A DNA stretch of 64,000 nucleotides. Source: Solirubrum koreensis. Lineage in GTDB: Bacteria > Bacteroidota > Bacteroidia > Cytophagales > Hymenobacteraceae. Of this stretch, positions 34,886 to 43,278 are shown in pieces. The position numbers and the translations under genes were made by a program. Where the stretch lies: contig NZ_BAABHA010000001.1 in the NCBI RefSeq assembly GCF_039541855.1, forward strand, positions 434,001-498,000, read 5' to 3'. Below the pieces are notes generated by a model. The model was not told where the DNA came from, did no database searches, and saw only the letters and a program-made list of their open reading frames with translations. Position 1 is the stretch's first letter, and each line of letters starts with the position of its first letter.

Positions 34886-35761
34886 ATGCGCGTTCGTCTG
34901 CTGTTGCCGCTTTTTTTGATGTTGTTATTGGCCGGTGCCGCATCGGCCGCCGCCCCGCAGCTGGTGCTTGATGTAGCCCGCTTCCGCACCTTAGCTGCTG
35001 GTAATACCTACGAGGTGGAGCTGTACGCCACCGTGCCTGGCAACGGCCTCACGTACATCAAACGCGCACCCGGCAGCTACCAGGCCGCCGCCGTGCTTAC
35101 CCTGCAAATCCTGAAGCCCGACGGCAAGCCCGCCTACTCCGAGGTCATAACGCTGAAGCCGCCCGTTCTCAGCGACACCACCATTGCCATTAAAAATCCG
35201 CAGAGCTTCCTCAAGCGCATTACGCTGCCAGCCGGCCAGTACGCAGTGCGCGGCGAACTGCGCGACTTGTACCGCAAAAGCACCGCGCCCACGCAGGTGG
35301 TACAGCCACTGGTGCTCGATTTTCCGGCCAACGCGCCCGCGCTCAGCGACATTGTGTTCCTGACCAAAGCCGCCAGCCAAACCACCGGTCAAAGCAACTT
35401 CATTCGGGGCAACCACTTGCTTAGCCGCACGCCCAACGGCGCCTACGCCCGCGGTGCCGAGCAGCTGTACTTCTACCTCGAAATGTACCAGGCTCCGGCC
35501 GGCCAGCCATTGAAGCTGCATTACCACATCGAGTCGGAAGAAGGTGCCGCAGCCGATGCCGATGCCCGCATTGATCAGGCGAAATCCGGCCGCCCAACGC
35601 CTGTAGTAGGCGAACTGCCTCTCGGTCCCTTGCCGCCCGGTGATTATAGCCTGACGGTGGAAGTGCGCAACGCCGCCGGTAAAGTGCTGGCCACGCGCAC
35701 GGCCAAGCTCAGCCGCGGCACGCAGGATTACGCCCCCGAGGGTGCATCTTTGCCCCGATGA
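34886..35761 (+). CDS. Exported beta-rich protein of unknown function
   Basis: 291 residues from ATG 34886 with a signal peptide (MRVRLLLPLFLMLLLAGAASAA). The body is beta-sandwich-like with strands such as NTYEVELYATVPGNGLTYI, LKPDGKPAYSEVITL and LPAGQYAVRGELRDLY, then ALSDIVFLTKA. This order resembles the N-terminal part of Bacteroidota GWxTD-type proteins, but the GWxTD tail is absent, so the family call is weak. Its stop overlaps the next gene as ATGA, so translation is coupled to the acyltransferase. Confidence 0.65.
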   Translation: MRVRLLLPLFLMLLLAGAASAAAPQLVLDVARFRTLAAGNTYEVELYATVPGNGLTYIKRAPGSYQAAAVLTLQILKPDGKPAYSEVITLKPPVLSDTTIAIKNPQSFLKRITLPAGQYAVRGELRDLYRKSTAPTQVVQPLVLDFPANAPALSDIVFLTKAASQTTGQSNFIRGNHLLSRTPNGAYARGAEQLYFYLEMYQAPAGQPLKLHYHIESEEGAAADADARIDQAKSGRPTPVVGELPLGPLPPGDYSLTVEVRNAAGKVLATRTAKLSRGTQDYAPEGASLPR

Positions 35762-36663
35762 GAGGAGCGCTGACCCCCGGCCGGCCCTATGCCTGGTATT
35801 ACTTGCCCCTGAACTGGCTGTTGCTGGGCCTGGCCCATTTGCCGCTGCCGGTGCTGCACCGCATAGCCGACGTGTTTTACCTGCTCATGCGCTACGTGCT
35901 GCGCTACCGCAGCCGGGTGGTACTGGAAAACCTGCGCCGCTCGTTCCCGGAGCGCACCGAAGCCGAGATACAGCAGTTCAGCGCCGATTTCTACCGGCAC
36001 TTTGCTGACGTAATCGTGGAGATATTGAAGCTGGCGGCCATTAGCCCGGCGGAAATGGCGCGGCGCGTGCAGATCAAGAATGCCGAGCTATTTACCAACC
36101 AGTTTGCGGCCGGCCGGACGGTGCTGGCGCTAGGCTCGCACATTGGTAACTGGGAGTGGATATTGCCCACCGGAGCGGTGTATTTCCCCGGCAAGGCCGA
36201 CGGCGTGTACAAGCCGCTGCGCAACGCCTTTTTCGAGGATTTTATGCTGCGGCTGCGCACGCGCACAGGTTCGCACCTCATTCCCATGCGCGACACCCTG
36301 CGCGATATGCTGCGGCGCCGCGGCCAGCCCCGGTCGTTGTCGATGCTCAGCGACCAAAGCCCCGCCAGCCCCGAACACACGTACTGGACCACCTTCCTTC
36401 ACCAGGAAACCGCCTTTTACACCGGCGCCGATAAGCTGGCTGCGCAGTTTAAATGCCCCGTGCTGTACGTGAACATTGTGCGCTTGCGGCGGGGCTACTA
36501 CGAAATTGTGGCGGAACAACTCCACGACGGCGACGCTCCCCTCGACAAAGACGGCCACGCCATTACCGAGGCTTTTGCCCGCTGCGTAGAGCGCGACATC
36601 CAGGCCAAGCCCGCCGACTATTTATGGTCGCACCGACGCTGGAAGCTGAAACGCCACGCATAG
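35758..36663 (+). CDS. Lysophospholipid/lipid A acyltransferase (LpxL/HtrB-like)
   Basis: A 301-residue membrane-associated acyltransferase. A hydrophobic N-terminal helix (YLPLNWLLLGLAHLPLPVL) is followed by the HX4E active site His128-Glu133 in GSHIGNWE. SDQSPASPEHTYWTTFL and FARCVERDIQAKPADYLWSHRRWK complete the family pattern. In Gram-negatives these enzymes add secondary acyl chains to lipid A. The ATG overlaps the previous stop. The last codons lie inside the stem of a long terminator hairpin. Confidence 0.9.
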   Translation: MRGALTPGRPYAWYYLPLNWLLLGLAHLPLPVLHRIADVFYLLMRYVLRYRSRVVLENLRRSFPERTEAEIQQFSADFYRHFADVIVEILKLAAISPAEMARRVQIKNAELFTNQFAAGRTVLALGSHIGNWEWILPTGAVYFPGKADGVYKPLRNAFFEDFMLRLRTRTGSHLIPMRDTLRDMLRRRGQPRSLSMLSDQSPASPEHTYWTTFLHQETAFYTGADKLAAQFKCPVLYVNIVRLRRGYYEIVAEQLHDGDAPLDKDGHAITEAFARCVERDIQAKPADYLWSHRRWKLKRHA

Positions 36664-36710
36664 AAAAAGGCCGCCTGAGTACAGGCGGCCTTTTTCTATG
36701 CGTGGCGTTT
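36649..36710. terminator. Long bidirectional terminator overlapping a coding sequence
   Basis: Perfect 29-base arms 36649-36677 and 36682-36710 with a 4-base loop (agta). The left arm contains the last codons and the stop (36661-36663) of the acyltransferase gene, and the right arm ends at the last bases before the convergent Sua5/YrdC gene. T and A runs allow termination from both sides. Confidence 0.85.
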
Positions 36711-36711
36711 T

Positions 36712-37344
36712 TTACAAGTACTGTTCAATGTCGCCGGCGCCGGCCCGAATAACGTCGAAGTCCTCGGTCGTGCAGTCGACTACGGTGCTGGCTACGTTAT
36801 TGCCGTAACCGCCGTCGATGACGAGGTCTACGAGCACGCGGTACTTCTCGTAAATCAGTTCGGGGTCGGTGCTGTACTCAATAATCTGGTCTTCATCGTG
36901 AATGGAAGTACTCACGATGGGGTTGCCAAGTTCCCTCACCAGCGCCATGGAAATAGGGTTGTCGGGAATGCGGATGCCTACCGTTTTACGTTTTACGCCG
37001 CCGTACTTCGGCGCCTTGGCGCTGGCTTCGAATATGAACGTGAACGGACCGGGCAGAGCCTTTTTCAGCACTTTGTACACCGGCGTGGTAATGCCGTTGG
37101 CGTAGTCGCTGATGTGCGACAGATCGGAGCAGATGAAGGAAAGGTTGGCTTTGTCGGGCTTCAGACCCCGAATACGGCACAGCTTCTCTACGGCTTTGGT
37201 ATTGGTAATGTCGCAGCCCAGGCCGTAAATGGTATCGGTGGGGTAAATAATTACGCCGCCGTTGCGCAACACGTCCACGGCTTGCTGAATACGGTTTTGG
37301 GGTGGATTTTCGGGGTGTATGCGCAGTAGCTGGGCTTGGGCCAT
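36712..37344 (-). CDS. L-threonylcarbamoyladenylate synthase (Sua5/YrdC/YciO)
   Basis: A 210-residue enzyme that makes threonylcarbamoyl-AMP for the t6A modification of tRNA. Seen: GGVIIYPTDTIYGLGCDITN, KAVEKLCRIRGLKPDKA, FICSDLSHISDYA, ALPGPFTFIFEA, VGIRIPDNP and GNPIVSTSIH. No C-terminal Sua5 domain is present, so it is the short YrdC/YciO type. Confidence 0.9.
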   Translation of the reverse strand: MAQAQLLRIHPENPPQNRIQQAVDVLRNGGVIIYPTDTIYGLGCDITNTKAVEKLCRIRGLKPDKANLSFICSDLSHISDYANGITTPVYKVLKKALPGPFTFIFEASAKAPKYGGVKRKTVGIRIPDNPISMALVRELGNPIVSTSIHDEDQIIEYSTDPELIYEKYRVLVDLVIDGGYGNNVASTVVDCTTEDFDVIRAGAGDIEQYL

Positions 37345-37474
37345 GGGGTTTGCGAGTTAATGGTAACAGGAAAGGGCGCGGTAGTTACGCAATAGGTGTA
37401 TGACGCGCAAGCCCCGCAGCTTGTTACGTAAGGAGCTGAAGCAAGGCAAGTCTATAGCCGGGCTGATAAAACAA

Positions 37475-37502
37475 CAAACCCCGACCAGAAGGCCGGGGTT
37501 TG
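37475..37502 (-). terminator. Intrinsic terminator of the T9SS-cargo gene
   Basis: 9-base arms 37475-37483 and 37494-37502 with a 10-base loop, followed on the minus strand by a U-rich stretch (complement of acaacaaac region). Confidence 0.65.
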
Positions 37503-37533
37503 CGCAAACTTATACTGCGGAAATGCCCAGTAC

Positions 37534-38517
37534 TTAGTTTTTGGTGAAGCGGCTCGTGGTGCTGCCTTCCGAGGTGGTGAGGCGCAGCATGTACACGCCA
37601 CCCTGCAGGTTGGCAACGTTGATTTTCTGCTCGGTGCCCGAGAGGCTGCCGGTCATTACAACCTGGCCCAGCTGGCTCAATACTTCGTACTTGGCGTTGC
37701 GGCCTTCCGTACCTACCGAAACGTTCAACTCGCGTGCTACCGGGTTCGGGAACAGGTTGAGCGTGGTGTTAAGGGTGTTGTTGCGGGTGGCCAAAGCCGT
37801 GTTGCCGGTCGAAATAGCAAAATTGTCAATGGATAGCAGTGCATCAGAGCCAAAATTGTCAGCATCGTTCCAACGTATCCACATAGTAGTGTTGTTGGGC
37901 CAGTTCAATGTAATTGTACCGGCAATAGGCATTGAGTTAGTTGGCAAGTTGCCATCAAGTGGAGCTGCAGTAGTCGATGTAATAGCAATTTCGTTCAGAT
38001 CCAGCGAGGTTACTGCTGTCCAAGTACCAGTATTCAGGCTAGTAGCATTGAGGCTGTACTCAAAAACCGTGGCTTCGTTCACAGTATTGTTGCTGCCTGT
38101 GCGCCATTGCTCCATACGAGCGGCAATGTTTACGCGCGTTACAGCAGCTCCCGTTTGGTTAGAAAAAACAGCTCCGAAGGCAGGGGCCGTGGAGCCCGAA
38201 GCCAACGAACCTAAAGCACGATCAGCGGCGCCGTCGGCACCTGCGTTGTACACTGCCCCGGATTGACTGCCAGCCAAGACTACTATCGGGCTTAGCGTTT
38301 CGTTAGGGGTTCCGCTTCCGGCAAAGCGTATTCCCGTCCAGCCGTTTGGATAGGTAGTGCCAGCGGCGCCCATCACATCGAAATTCTCGCGGTAAACGGC
38401 CGTGCCGCTGGCAATGTTAATGGGGGTCTGAGCTTGGGCGACCGAAGCACCTACGCTCATCAGGAAGGCCATAGCAGCTGCGCTACGGAAAGCAAAACGC
38501 GTGTATGAGTGAAGCAT
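37534..38517 (-). CDS. Secreted protein with type IX secretion sorting tail
   Basis: 327 residues from ATG 38517, with a signal peptide (FRSAAAMAFLMSVGASVAQA). The body is rich in beta strands and Asn/Thr (TYPNGWTGIRFAGSG, LDLNEIAITSTT, MWIRWNDADNFGSDALLSID) as in carbohydrate-binding or lectin-like modules. The last about 75 residues are a type A T9SS sorting domain: LNLFPNPVARELNVSV, VLSQLGQVV and GGVYMLRLTTSEG with a final KN. It should be anchored on or released from the outer surface. No catalytic domain is seen. Confidence 0.85.
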   Translation of the reverse strand: MLHSYTRFAFRSAAAMAFLMSVGASVAQAQTPINIASGTAVYRENFDVMGAAGTTYPNGWTGIRFAGSGTPNETLSPIVVLAGSQSGAVYNAGADGAADRALGSLASGSTAPAFGAVFSNQTGAAVTRVNIAARMEQWRTGSNNTVNEATVFEYSLNATSLNTGTWTAVTSLDLNEIAITSTTAAPLDGNLPTNSMPIAGTITLNWPNNTTMWIRWNDADNFGSDALLSIDNFAISTGNTALATRNNTLNTTLNLFPNPVARELNVSVGTEGRNAKYEVLSQLGQVVMTGSLSGTEQKINVANLQGGVYMLRLTTSEGSTTSRFTKN

Positions 38518-38534
38518 GGGTAAAAGGAAAAGGG

Positions 38535-38563
38535 TTGTCAAAGGGGAGAAGGCCGTACTTTTG
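38535..38563 (+). promoter_or_regulatory. Predicted Bacteroidota promoter for mltG
   Basis: TTG at 38535-38537, an 18-base spacer and TACTTTTG at 38556-38563, an exact TAnnTTTG. It lies about 90 bases upstream of mltG and is oriented toward it. It also overlaps the leader region of the divergent T9SS-cargo gene. Confidence 0.55.
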
Positions 38564-38650
38564 GCTCGTCAAATCTACCGGAAACGCCGTATCTGCCCAA
38601 ATAGTTACGCCGGCATCTGGCAAGAATAAGTTTCTGTTAAGCTTCCTCGA

Positions 38651-39724
38651 ATGCCAACCCCCGCTGAATACCGCGCCCGCGCTACCCGTCGTCGTAACCG
38701 TTTAGCCTATCCGTTAGGCGTTTTTGGCCTGCTGCTGGTTACGTTTTCTTACTACGCCTACCAGATTTTCTTTACGCCGAACGTGGAAACCAAAGGCCGC
38801 CCCACCTACGTGGTAGTACGGCCCGGCCAGAGCTACAAGTCTGTGATGGACAGCATCGACGCCACCGGCGTTATCGTCGACAAGCTCTCGTTCCGCTTCG
38901 TGGCCAAGCTCATGAAGTACGACCAGCTGGTGAAGCCCGGCCGCTTCGAGCTAAAGGAGGGCTACACCAACCGTCAACAGATCAACGACCTGCGCCGTGG
39001 CATTCAGGCCCCGCTCAAGCTTACGTTCCAGAACATCCGGCTGCGCCGCGACCTGGCCGGTAAGCTCAGCCAGTCGTTTGCCGCCCGCCCGCAGGAGTTC
39101 GATTCCCTGCTCAGCAGCAACGCCTACGCCAAGTCGCTGGGGTTTGAGGACACCACGGGCCTGCTCACGATGTTCATCCCGAACACTTACGAGCTGTACT
39201 ACACCACCCCGCCTCAGAAGGTACTCAAGCGCCTCAAGGATGAATACGAGAAGTTCTGGACGCCTGCCCGCGACGCCAAAGCCAAAGCCCAGGGCCTGAG
39301 CCGCACCGAGGTGAGCACCTTGGCCAGCATAGTAGAGGCCGAGCAGCAGCAGCACGCCGACGAGCGGCCCCGCGTAGCCGGCGTGTATCTGAACCGCCTC
39401 AAGCGTGGCATGAAGCTGCAAGCCGACCCCACCGTGGTGTACGCCAACGGCGACTTCGGCATTCGGCGCGTTTTGAATGTGCACTTGCAGAAAGACTCGC
39501 CCTACAACACCTACAAGTACGCCGGCTTGCCGCCCGGCCCCATTAACCTGCCCAGCATTGCCAGCATCGATGCCGTGCTGAACCCCGAGCAGCACAACTA
39601 CATCTACTTCTGCGCCAAGGAGGATTTCAGCGGCTACCACGCCTTCGCCACCAACGAGCGGGACCACATTCTGAACGCCCGCCGCTACCAGGCTGCGCTG
39701 ACGCGCTCGGGTATTATGAAGTAG
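38651..39724 (+). CDS. mltG: Endolytic murein transglycosylase MltG
   Basis: A 357-residue bitopic membrane protein. One membrane helix (about residues 17-38, LGVFGLLLVTFSYYAYQIFF) precedes the YceG-like domain. The catalytic glutamate is Glu229 in ASIVEAEQQ; other motifs are VYLNRLKRGMKLQADPTVVY, YAGLPPGPINLPS and YIYFCAKEDFSGYHAF. It cuts nascent glycan strands, setting their length. Downstream thioesterase and YihY genes follow on the same strand. Confidence 0.93.
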   Translation: MPTPAEYRARATRRRNRLAYPLGVFGLLLVTFSYYAYQIFFTPNVETKGRPTYVVVRPGQSYKSVMDSIDATGVIVDKLSFRFVAKLMKYDQLVKPGRFELKEGYTNRQQINDLRRGIQAPLKLTFQNIRLRRDLAGKLSQSFAARPQEFDSLLSSNAYAKSLGFEDTTGLLTMFIPNTYELYYTTPPQKVLKRLKDEYEKFWTPARDAKAKAQGLSRTEVSTLASIVEAEQQQHADERPRVAGVYLNRLKRGMKLQADPTVVYANGDFGIRRVLNVHLQKDSPYNTYKYAGLPPGPINLPSIASIDAVLNPEQHNYIYFCAKEDFSGYHAFATNERDHILNARRYQAALTRSGIMK

Positions 39725-39828
39725 AACTAACGTGCGGCGCTTCGCTGATCTGAAAATGTGCTGATGTGATAATGCTTGTTCCCGCTAGCACATCAGCACG
39801 TTCACCCTCATTTCGCACACTATCTAGA

Positions 39829-40272
39829 ATGTACCAATCCGATACCCACATCCGCGTCCGCTACGCCGAAACCGACCAAATGGGCTACGTGTACCACGGT
39901 AACTTTGCCGCGTACTTCGAGGTGGCCCGCACCGAGGCGTTTCGGCAACTCGGCATCAGCTACCGCGAAATGGAGGCCGAAGGTGTAGGCATGCCGGTAG
40001 GGGAGCTGCGCATCAAATTCAAACGCCCCGCCCGCTACGACGACCTGCTGCGCGTACGCATGATGCTGCGCGAAATGCCGCAGGGCTCCCGCGTGCTGTT
40101 TGAGTATGAGATTTACAACGAAGCCGACGAGCTGCTCACAGAGGGCTCTACGCTCATGGTGTTTGTAAGCAGCCACAACGGCCGCCCCACGGCCATTCCG
40201 CCGCACGTGCTTAGCGGCATAGCACCGTACTTTGCCGCCGATGCCGCTGCCCCCGCCGCCTCGGCGGGGTAA
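39829..40272 (+). CDS. Acyl-CoA thioesterase (4-hydroxybenzoyl-CoA/YbgC family)
   Basis: 147 residues from ATG 39829. A hot-dog fold enzyme with RVRYAETDQMGYVYHGNFAAYFE (catalytic Asp in the ETDQMG loop) and FEVARTEAFRQLG. This matches YbgC/FadM-like thioesterases. It releases fatty acids or related groups from CoA. Longer in-frame starts exist upstream but add no homologous residues. Confidence 0.9.
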   Translation: MYQSDTHIRVRYAETDQMGYVYHGNFAAYFEVARTEAFRQLGISYREMEAEGVGMPVGELRIKFKRPARYDDLLRVRMMLREMPQGSRVLFEYEIYNEADELLTEGSTLMVFVSSHNGRPTAIPPHVLSGIAPYFAADAAAPAASAG

Positions 40273-40334
40273 CCACCGGCACGCTTTGCGTTCCGTACAT
40301 GTTCATTACGCATTGATATTCGGCCGTTAATCGA

Positions 40335-41315
40335 ATGAACCTGCCCAACCGTTACCAGCGCGTTATCCAGGCCCGGCGCACCCGCACGTACCGCCGGTTT
40401 ATCATGTGGCTGAGCGGAATTCGACTGCAGGGGGGGCGCGTGTCGCTCTACGACGTGGTGGATGCTATGCTGCAGCAGCTTAAGCTGGACTCGCTCACCA
40501 AGCGGGCCTCGTACATGGCTTTTAACTTCACGGTGGCGCTGTTTCCCACCATCATCTTCCTGTTCACGCTCATTCCCTACATTCCGGTGCCGGGCCTGAA
40601 CCAGGATATCCTGCAGTTTCTGGGCGACATCATGCCCCGCGAGATGTACGCCGCCACCCGCGAAACCATCGAGGACATCGTGAACATTCCGCACGGCGGC
40701 TTGCTCTCCTTCGGTTTTGCCACGGCTTTGGTGCTCAGCTCGAACGGCATCATGGCCCTGCTCGACGCCTTCGACAAAAAGCACTCTATTTTCCGGCGCC
40801 GCAGCTACTTGCGCAAGCGCGTTATTGCCACGGTACTTACCGTGGGATTAGCCATGGCCCTGCTGGTATCGGTGGTAGCCTTGCTGTTTGGCACCTACAT
40901 CGTGGATGCGCTGGTGTACTACGAAATCGTGCCCGAGCGGCTAACGGGTTTTCTGCTCGGCTTGCTCAAGTATGGGTCGGTGGTGGGGCTGTTCCTGTTC
41001 GGTACCTGCGCCATTTATTACTACGTGCCGGCCGTGCACAGTCGGTGGCCGTTTTTATCCATTGGGGCTGTGGTGGCCACGGTTCTTATTCTGCTCGTTT
41101 CGGGCCTGTTTGCGCTGTACATCCGCATATTCGACAGCTACAACAACTTTTACGGCTCCATTGGCACGCTGGTGGGCTTCATGGTGTGGCTGGATTTCGT
41201 GTGTATGACCCTGATTCTGGGCTTCGAGGTGAACATTAGCATGGATGATGTAAGCGGCAGGGGAAAACGCAAGCGGGCCGCGGCCGCAGAGCAGAAAGCG
41301 GCCCGTGCTCATTAG
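40335..41315 (+). CDS. YihY/BrkB-family membrane protein
   Basis: A 326-residue inner-membrane protein with six to seven helices (for example AFNFTVALFPTIIFLFTLIPY, VLTVGLAMALLVSVVALLFG, VVATVLILLVSGLFALYI). Conserved YihY points include KRASYMAFNFT, SNGIMALLDAFD and WLDFVCMTLILG. The C terminus is basic. Once called ribonuclease BN, the family is now treated as a membrane protein of unclear role. Confidence 0.88.
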   Translation: MNLPNRYQRVIQARRTRTYRRFIMWLSGIRLQGGRVSLYDVVDAMLQQLKLDSLTKRASYMAFNFTVALFPTIIFLFTLIPYIPVPGLNQDILQFLGDIMPREMYAATRETIEDIVNIPHGGLLSFGFATALVLSSNGIMALLDAFDKKHSIFRRRSYLRKRVIATVLTVGLAMALLVSVVALLFGTYIVDALVYYEIVPERLTGFLLGLLKYGSVVGLFLFGTCAIYYYVPAVHSRWPFLSIGAVVATVLILLVSGLFALYIRIFDSYNNFYGSIGTLVGFMVWLDFVCMTLILGFEVNISMDDVSGRGKRKRAAAAEQKAARAH

Positions 41316-41437
41316 CCCCTGATGCTCACCCCGAAAGCACCCACGAGGCGCACTGGCGGAAAAAATTTCGGTCGAAACGTTGCCTAAACTCGCCAGTCCT
41401 GCTAGTTTTGCCGTCCCAATCCACTCGTTTGGGTCCC
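41316..41437. other. Intergenic region upstream of tRNA-Ser
   Basis: 122 bases between the YihY gene and the first tRNA. No hairpin terminator or promoter match stands out. Confidence 0.4.
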
Positions 41438-41524
41438 AGAGAGGTGGCAGAGTGGTCGAATGCGACGGATTCGAAATCCGTTATACCTGCAAGGGTATCG
41501 GGGGTTCGAATCCCCCCCTCTCTG
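41438..41524 (+). tRNA. tRNA-Ser (CGA)
   Basis: An 87-base class II tRNA. The acceptor stem AGAGAGG (41438-41444) pairs with CCTCTCT (41517-41523), with a G discriminator. The anticodon loop is TTCGAAA, giving anticodon CGA (serine UCG). A long variable arm (cctgcaagggtatcgg region) and the TTCGAAT T-loop are visible. The CCA end is not encoded. Confidence 0.93.
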
Positions 41525-41531
41525 CGTTTTC

Positions 41532-41611
41532 AATTAGAAATTGAGAATGAAAAATTAAAAATTGGCCGTTGAACGCCGGCATTTTTAATTTTTCATTCTC
41601 AATTTCTAATT
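41532..41611. repeat. AT-rich perfect 31-bp inverted repeat between two tRNA-Ser genes
   Basis: Arms 41532-41562 and 41581-41611 are exact reverse complements of 31 bases; the loop is 18 bases and GC-rich. The arms (gaaattgagaatgaaaaatt...) are far more AT-rich than the surrounding DNA. It fills the gap between two serine tRNAs. It could be a small mobile repeat or an RNA-processing signal. Confidence 0.85.
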
Positions 41612-41617
41612 ACTACT

Positions 41618-41702
41618 AGAGGAGTGGCAGAGTGGTCGATTGCGGCGGTCTTGAAAACCGTTGAGGGTTAAACCTCCGGGGGTTCGAATCCCTCCTCCTC
41701 TG
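41618..41702 (+). tRNA. tRNA-Ser (TGA)
   Basis: An 85-base class II tRNA. The acceptor stem AGAGGAG (41618-41624) pairs with CTCCTCT (41695-41701), with a G discriminator. The anticodon loop CTTGAAA gives anticodon TGA (serine UCA). A long variable arm and the TTCGAAT T-loop are visible; no encoded CCA. Confidence 0.93.
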
Positions 41703-41706
41703 CAGC

Positions 41707-41738
41707 AAACCGCGCTTCCTTTCAGGAGCGCGGTTTTT
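41707..41738 (+). terminator. Terminator after tRNA-Ser
   Basis: Arms 41707-41720 and 41724-41736 pair with one bulged T, with TTTTT at 41734-41738. It lies 4 bases after the tRNA. Confidence 0.75.
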
Positions 41739-41903
41739 GCTTTTTAGCGGTGTATACTTGTGGGTTGCTGGCAGGTACTGAGCAGTAGTTTTTAAAATCC
41801 TTGCGCCCACAGCGGCTTGGGTAATGATAACCAGCGGGTTTTGCCCTGTTGCAAGGAGCTGCCACCGGCCTGTTTTGCCCGAAACAGCCTCAACCTACCC
41901 CGC

Positions 41904-42560
41904 ATGCGCATCATCATTTTTGGTATTGGCAGTCAGGCCGAACTGGCCTACTATCTGTTCACCCACGACAGCCCGCACGAGGTGGTAGGGTTTTGCCTCG
42001 ACCGTGCTTTTCTGCCGGCCGACATGACCACGTTTTGCCACTTGCCCGTGGTAGCGGCCGAAGACCTGAGCGAGCTGTTTCCGGCGAGTACCCACCAGCT
42101 GCACATTGCTCTGGGCCGCAACAACGCCCGCGCTGCCGCCTCCGCCCGCATGCAAGATCAGGGGTACCAGTGCGCGAGTTACGTATGCTCGAAAGCTCAG
42201 GTATGGAAAGACCTGGTGCTGGGCAAAAACGCGTTTGTGGACCAGGGTACGCGCATCCACCCCTTTGTGACCATCGGCGATAATGCCGTGCTGGTGGGCG
42301 CCAGCATTGGTCATCATGCCACGGTGGGGCACAACGTACTGGCCTCGCTGGCTTACATCGGGGCAAAATCCACCATCGGCGATGGTTGCTACCTCGGCAT
42401 GAACTGCGTTATCCGCGAAGGCATTCGGCTGGGCAAAAACAACATCATCGGGGCTGGCGCCTGCATTACCGAGGATACCGAGGACAACGCGGTTTTCTCG
42501 GCGCCCCGCAGCCGCAAACGAACGGTGGACCCCGCCCGCGTGGCTTTCTTTCGAAAGTAG
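41904..42560 (+). CDS. Hexapeptide-repeat acyltransferase (NeuD/PglD-like)
   Basis: 218 residues from ATG 41904. An N-terminal Rossmann-like strand (MRIIIFGIGSQAELAYYLF) precedes a left-handed beta helix with hexapeptide repeats (ASIGHHATVGHNVLASLAYI, then STIGDGCYLGMN, IREGIRLGKNNIIGAGACIT). This is the architecture of NeuD/PglD-type sugar acetyltransferases. The acceptor is unknown. The last about 18 residues are basic. Confidence 0.87.
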   Translation: MRIIIFGIGSQAELAYYLFTHDSPHEVVGFCLDRAFLPADMTTFCHLPVVAAEDLSELFPASTHQLHIALGRNNARAAASARMQDQGYQCASYVCSKAQVWKDLVLGKNAFVDQGTRIHPFVTIGDNAVLVGASIGHHATVGHNVLASLAYIGAKSTIGDGCYLGMNCVIREGIRLGKNNIIGAGACITEDTEDNAVFSAPRSRKRTVDPARVAFFRK

Positions 42561-42740
42561 TCTCGCTTTTGGGCCCCGGTATGGTGCTGCACGGCAGGTT
42601 CACCGACTCCGCGCCCGTACAAGTACCACTGGGTTGGTGCAGCCCTGCGGTTGTTTTCTTGTCGGTACTCGCCGCCCGCCTCCGGCCGCCGTTTGTGCCG
42701 GGTGCTCCATTGGGCGGGTGGCTGATGTAGCTTCGATGGC

Positions 42741-43226
42741 ATGAAAAGGGTTTTGCTAAGCGGCGTACTGCTTCTGGTGGGGGCGGTAGGGGCCTTGGGT
42801 CAGCAGGTTCGGGTGGTGAAGCTGCCAGCCCTGCAGCAGCTACTGGCGCGCCCCTCCGACACAACCTACGTGGTGAATTTCTGGGCTACGTGGTGCGCAC
42901 CCTGCGTGGAAGAGTTGCCTAACTTTGAACAGCTGCGCACGCGCCATGCCCGCGACAAAGTGAAGGTGGTGCTCGTGAGCTTGGATTTCGCCTCCAAACT
43001 CGATACCAAAGTGCGGCCGTTTGTGCAGCGCCAGGGGTTGCGCTCGACGGTGTGGCTGCTGAACGAAACCGATCAGAACGCCTTCATCGATAAAGTCGAC
43101 CCCAGCTGGTCGGGGGCATTGCCGTTTACGCTCATCTTCAACAACCGCCAGCAGCGGCGCCAGGCGTTTGAGAAACCCCTGACCCTGACCGAGCTGGAAA
43201 GCGCACTCAAACTGGTTAAACCGTGA
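42741..43226 (+). CDS. Exported TlpA-like thioredoxin-fold protein
   Basis: A 161-residue protein with an N-terminal signal peptide (MKRVLLSGVLLLVGAVGALG) and a thioredoxin core: VVNFWATWCAPCVEELPNFEQL with the CAPC redox pair, VVLVSLDFASK and GALPFTLIFNNRQ with the cis-proline. It probably reduces or maintains cysteines in the periplasm. It heads a run of five same-strand genes ending with metal-binding proteins. Confidence 0.9.
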   Translation: MKRVLLSGVLLLVGAVGALGQQVRVVKLPALQQLLARPSDTTYVVNFWATWCAPCVEELPNFEQLRTRHARDKVKVVLVSLDFASKLDTKVRPFVQRQGLRSTVWLLNETDQNAFIDKVDPSWSGALPFTLIFNNRQQRRQAFEKPLTLTELESALKLVKP

Positions 43227-43278
43227 TTCAAGCCCCAGCCCGGGGCCGTCTTTTCACCTCACTTTACTTCTGTTTGCC

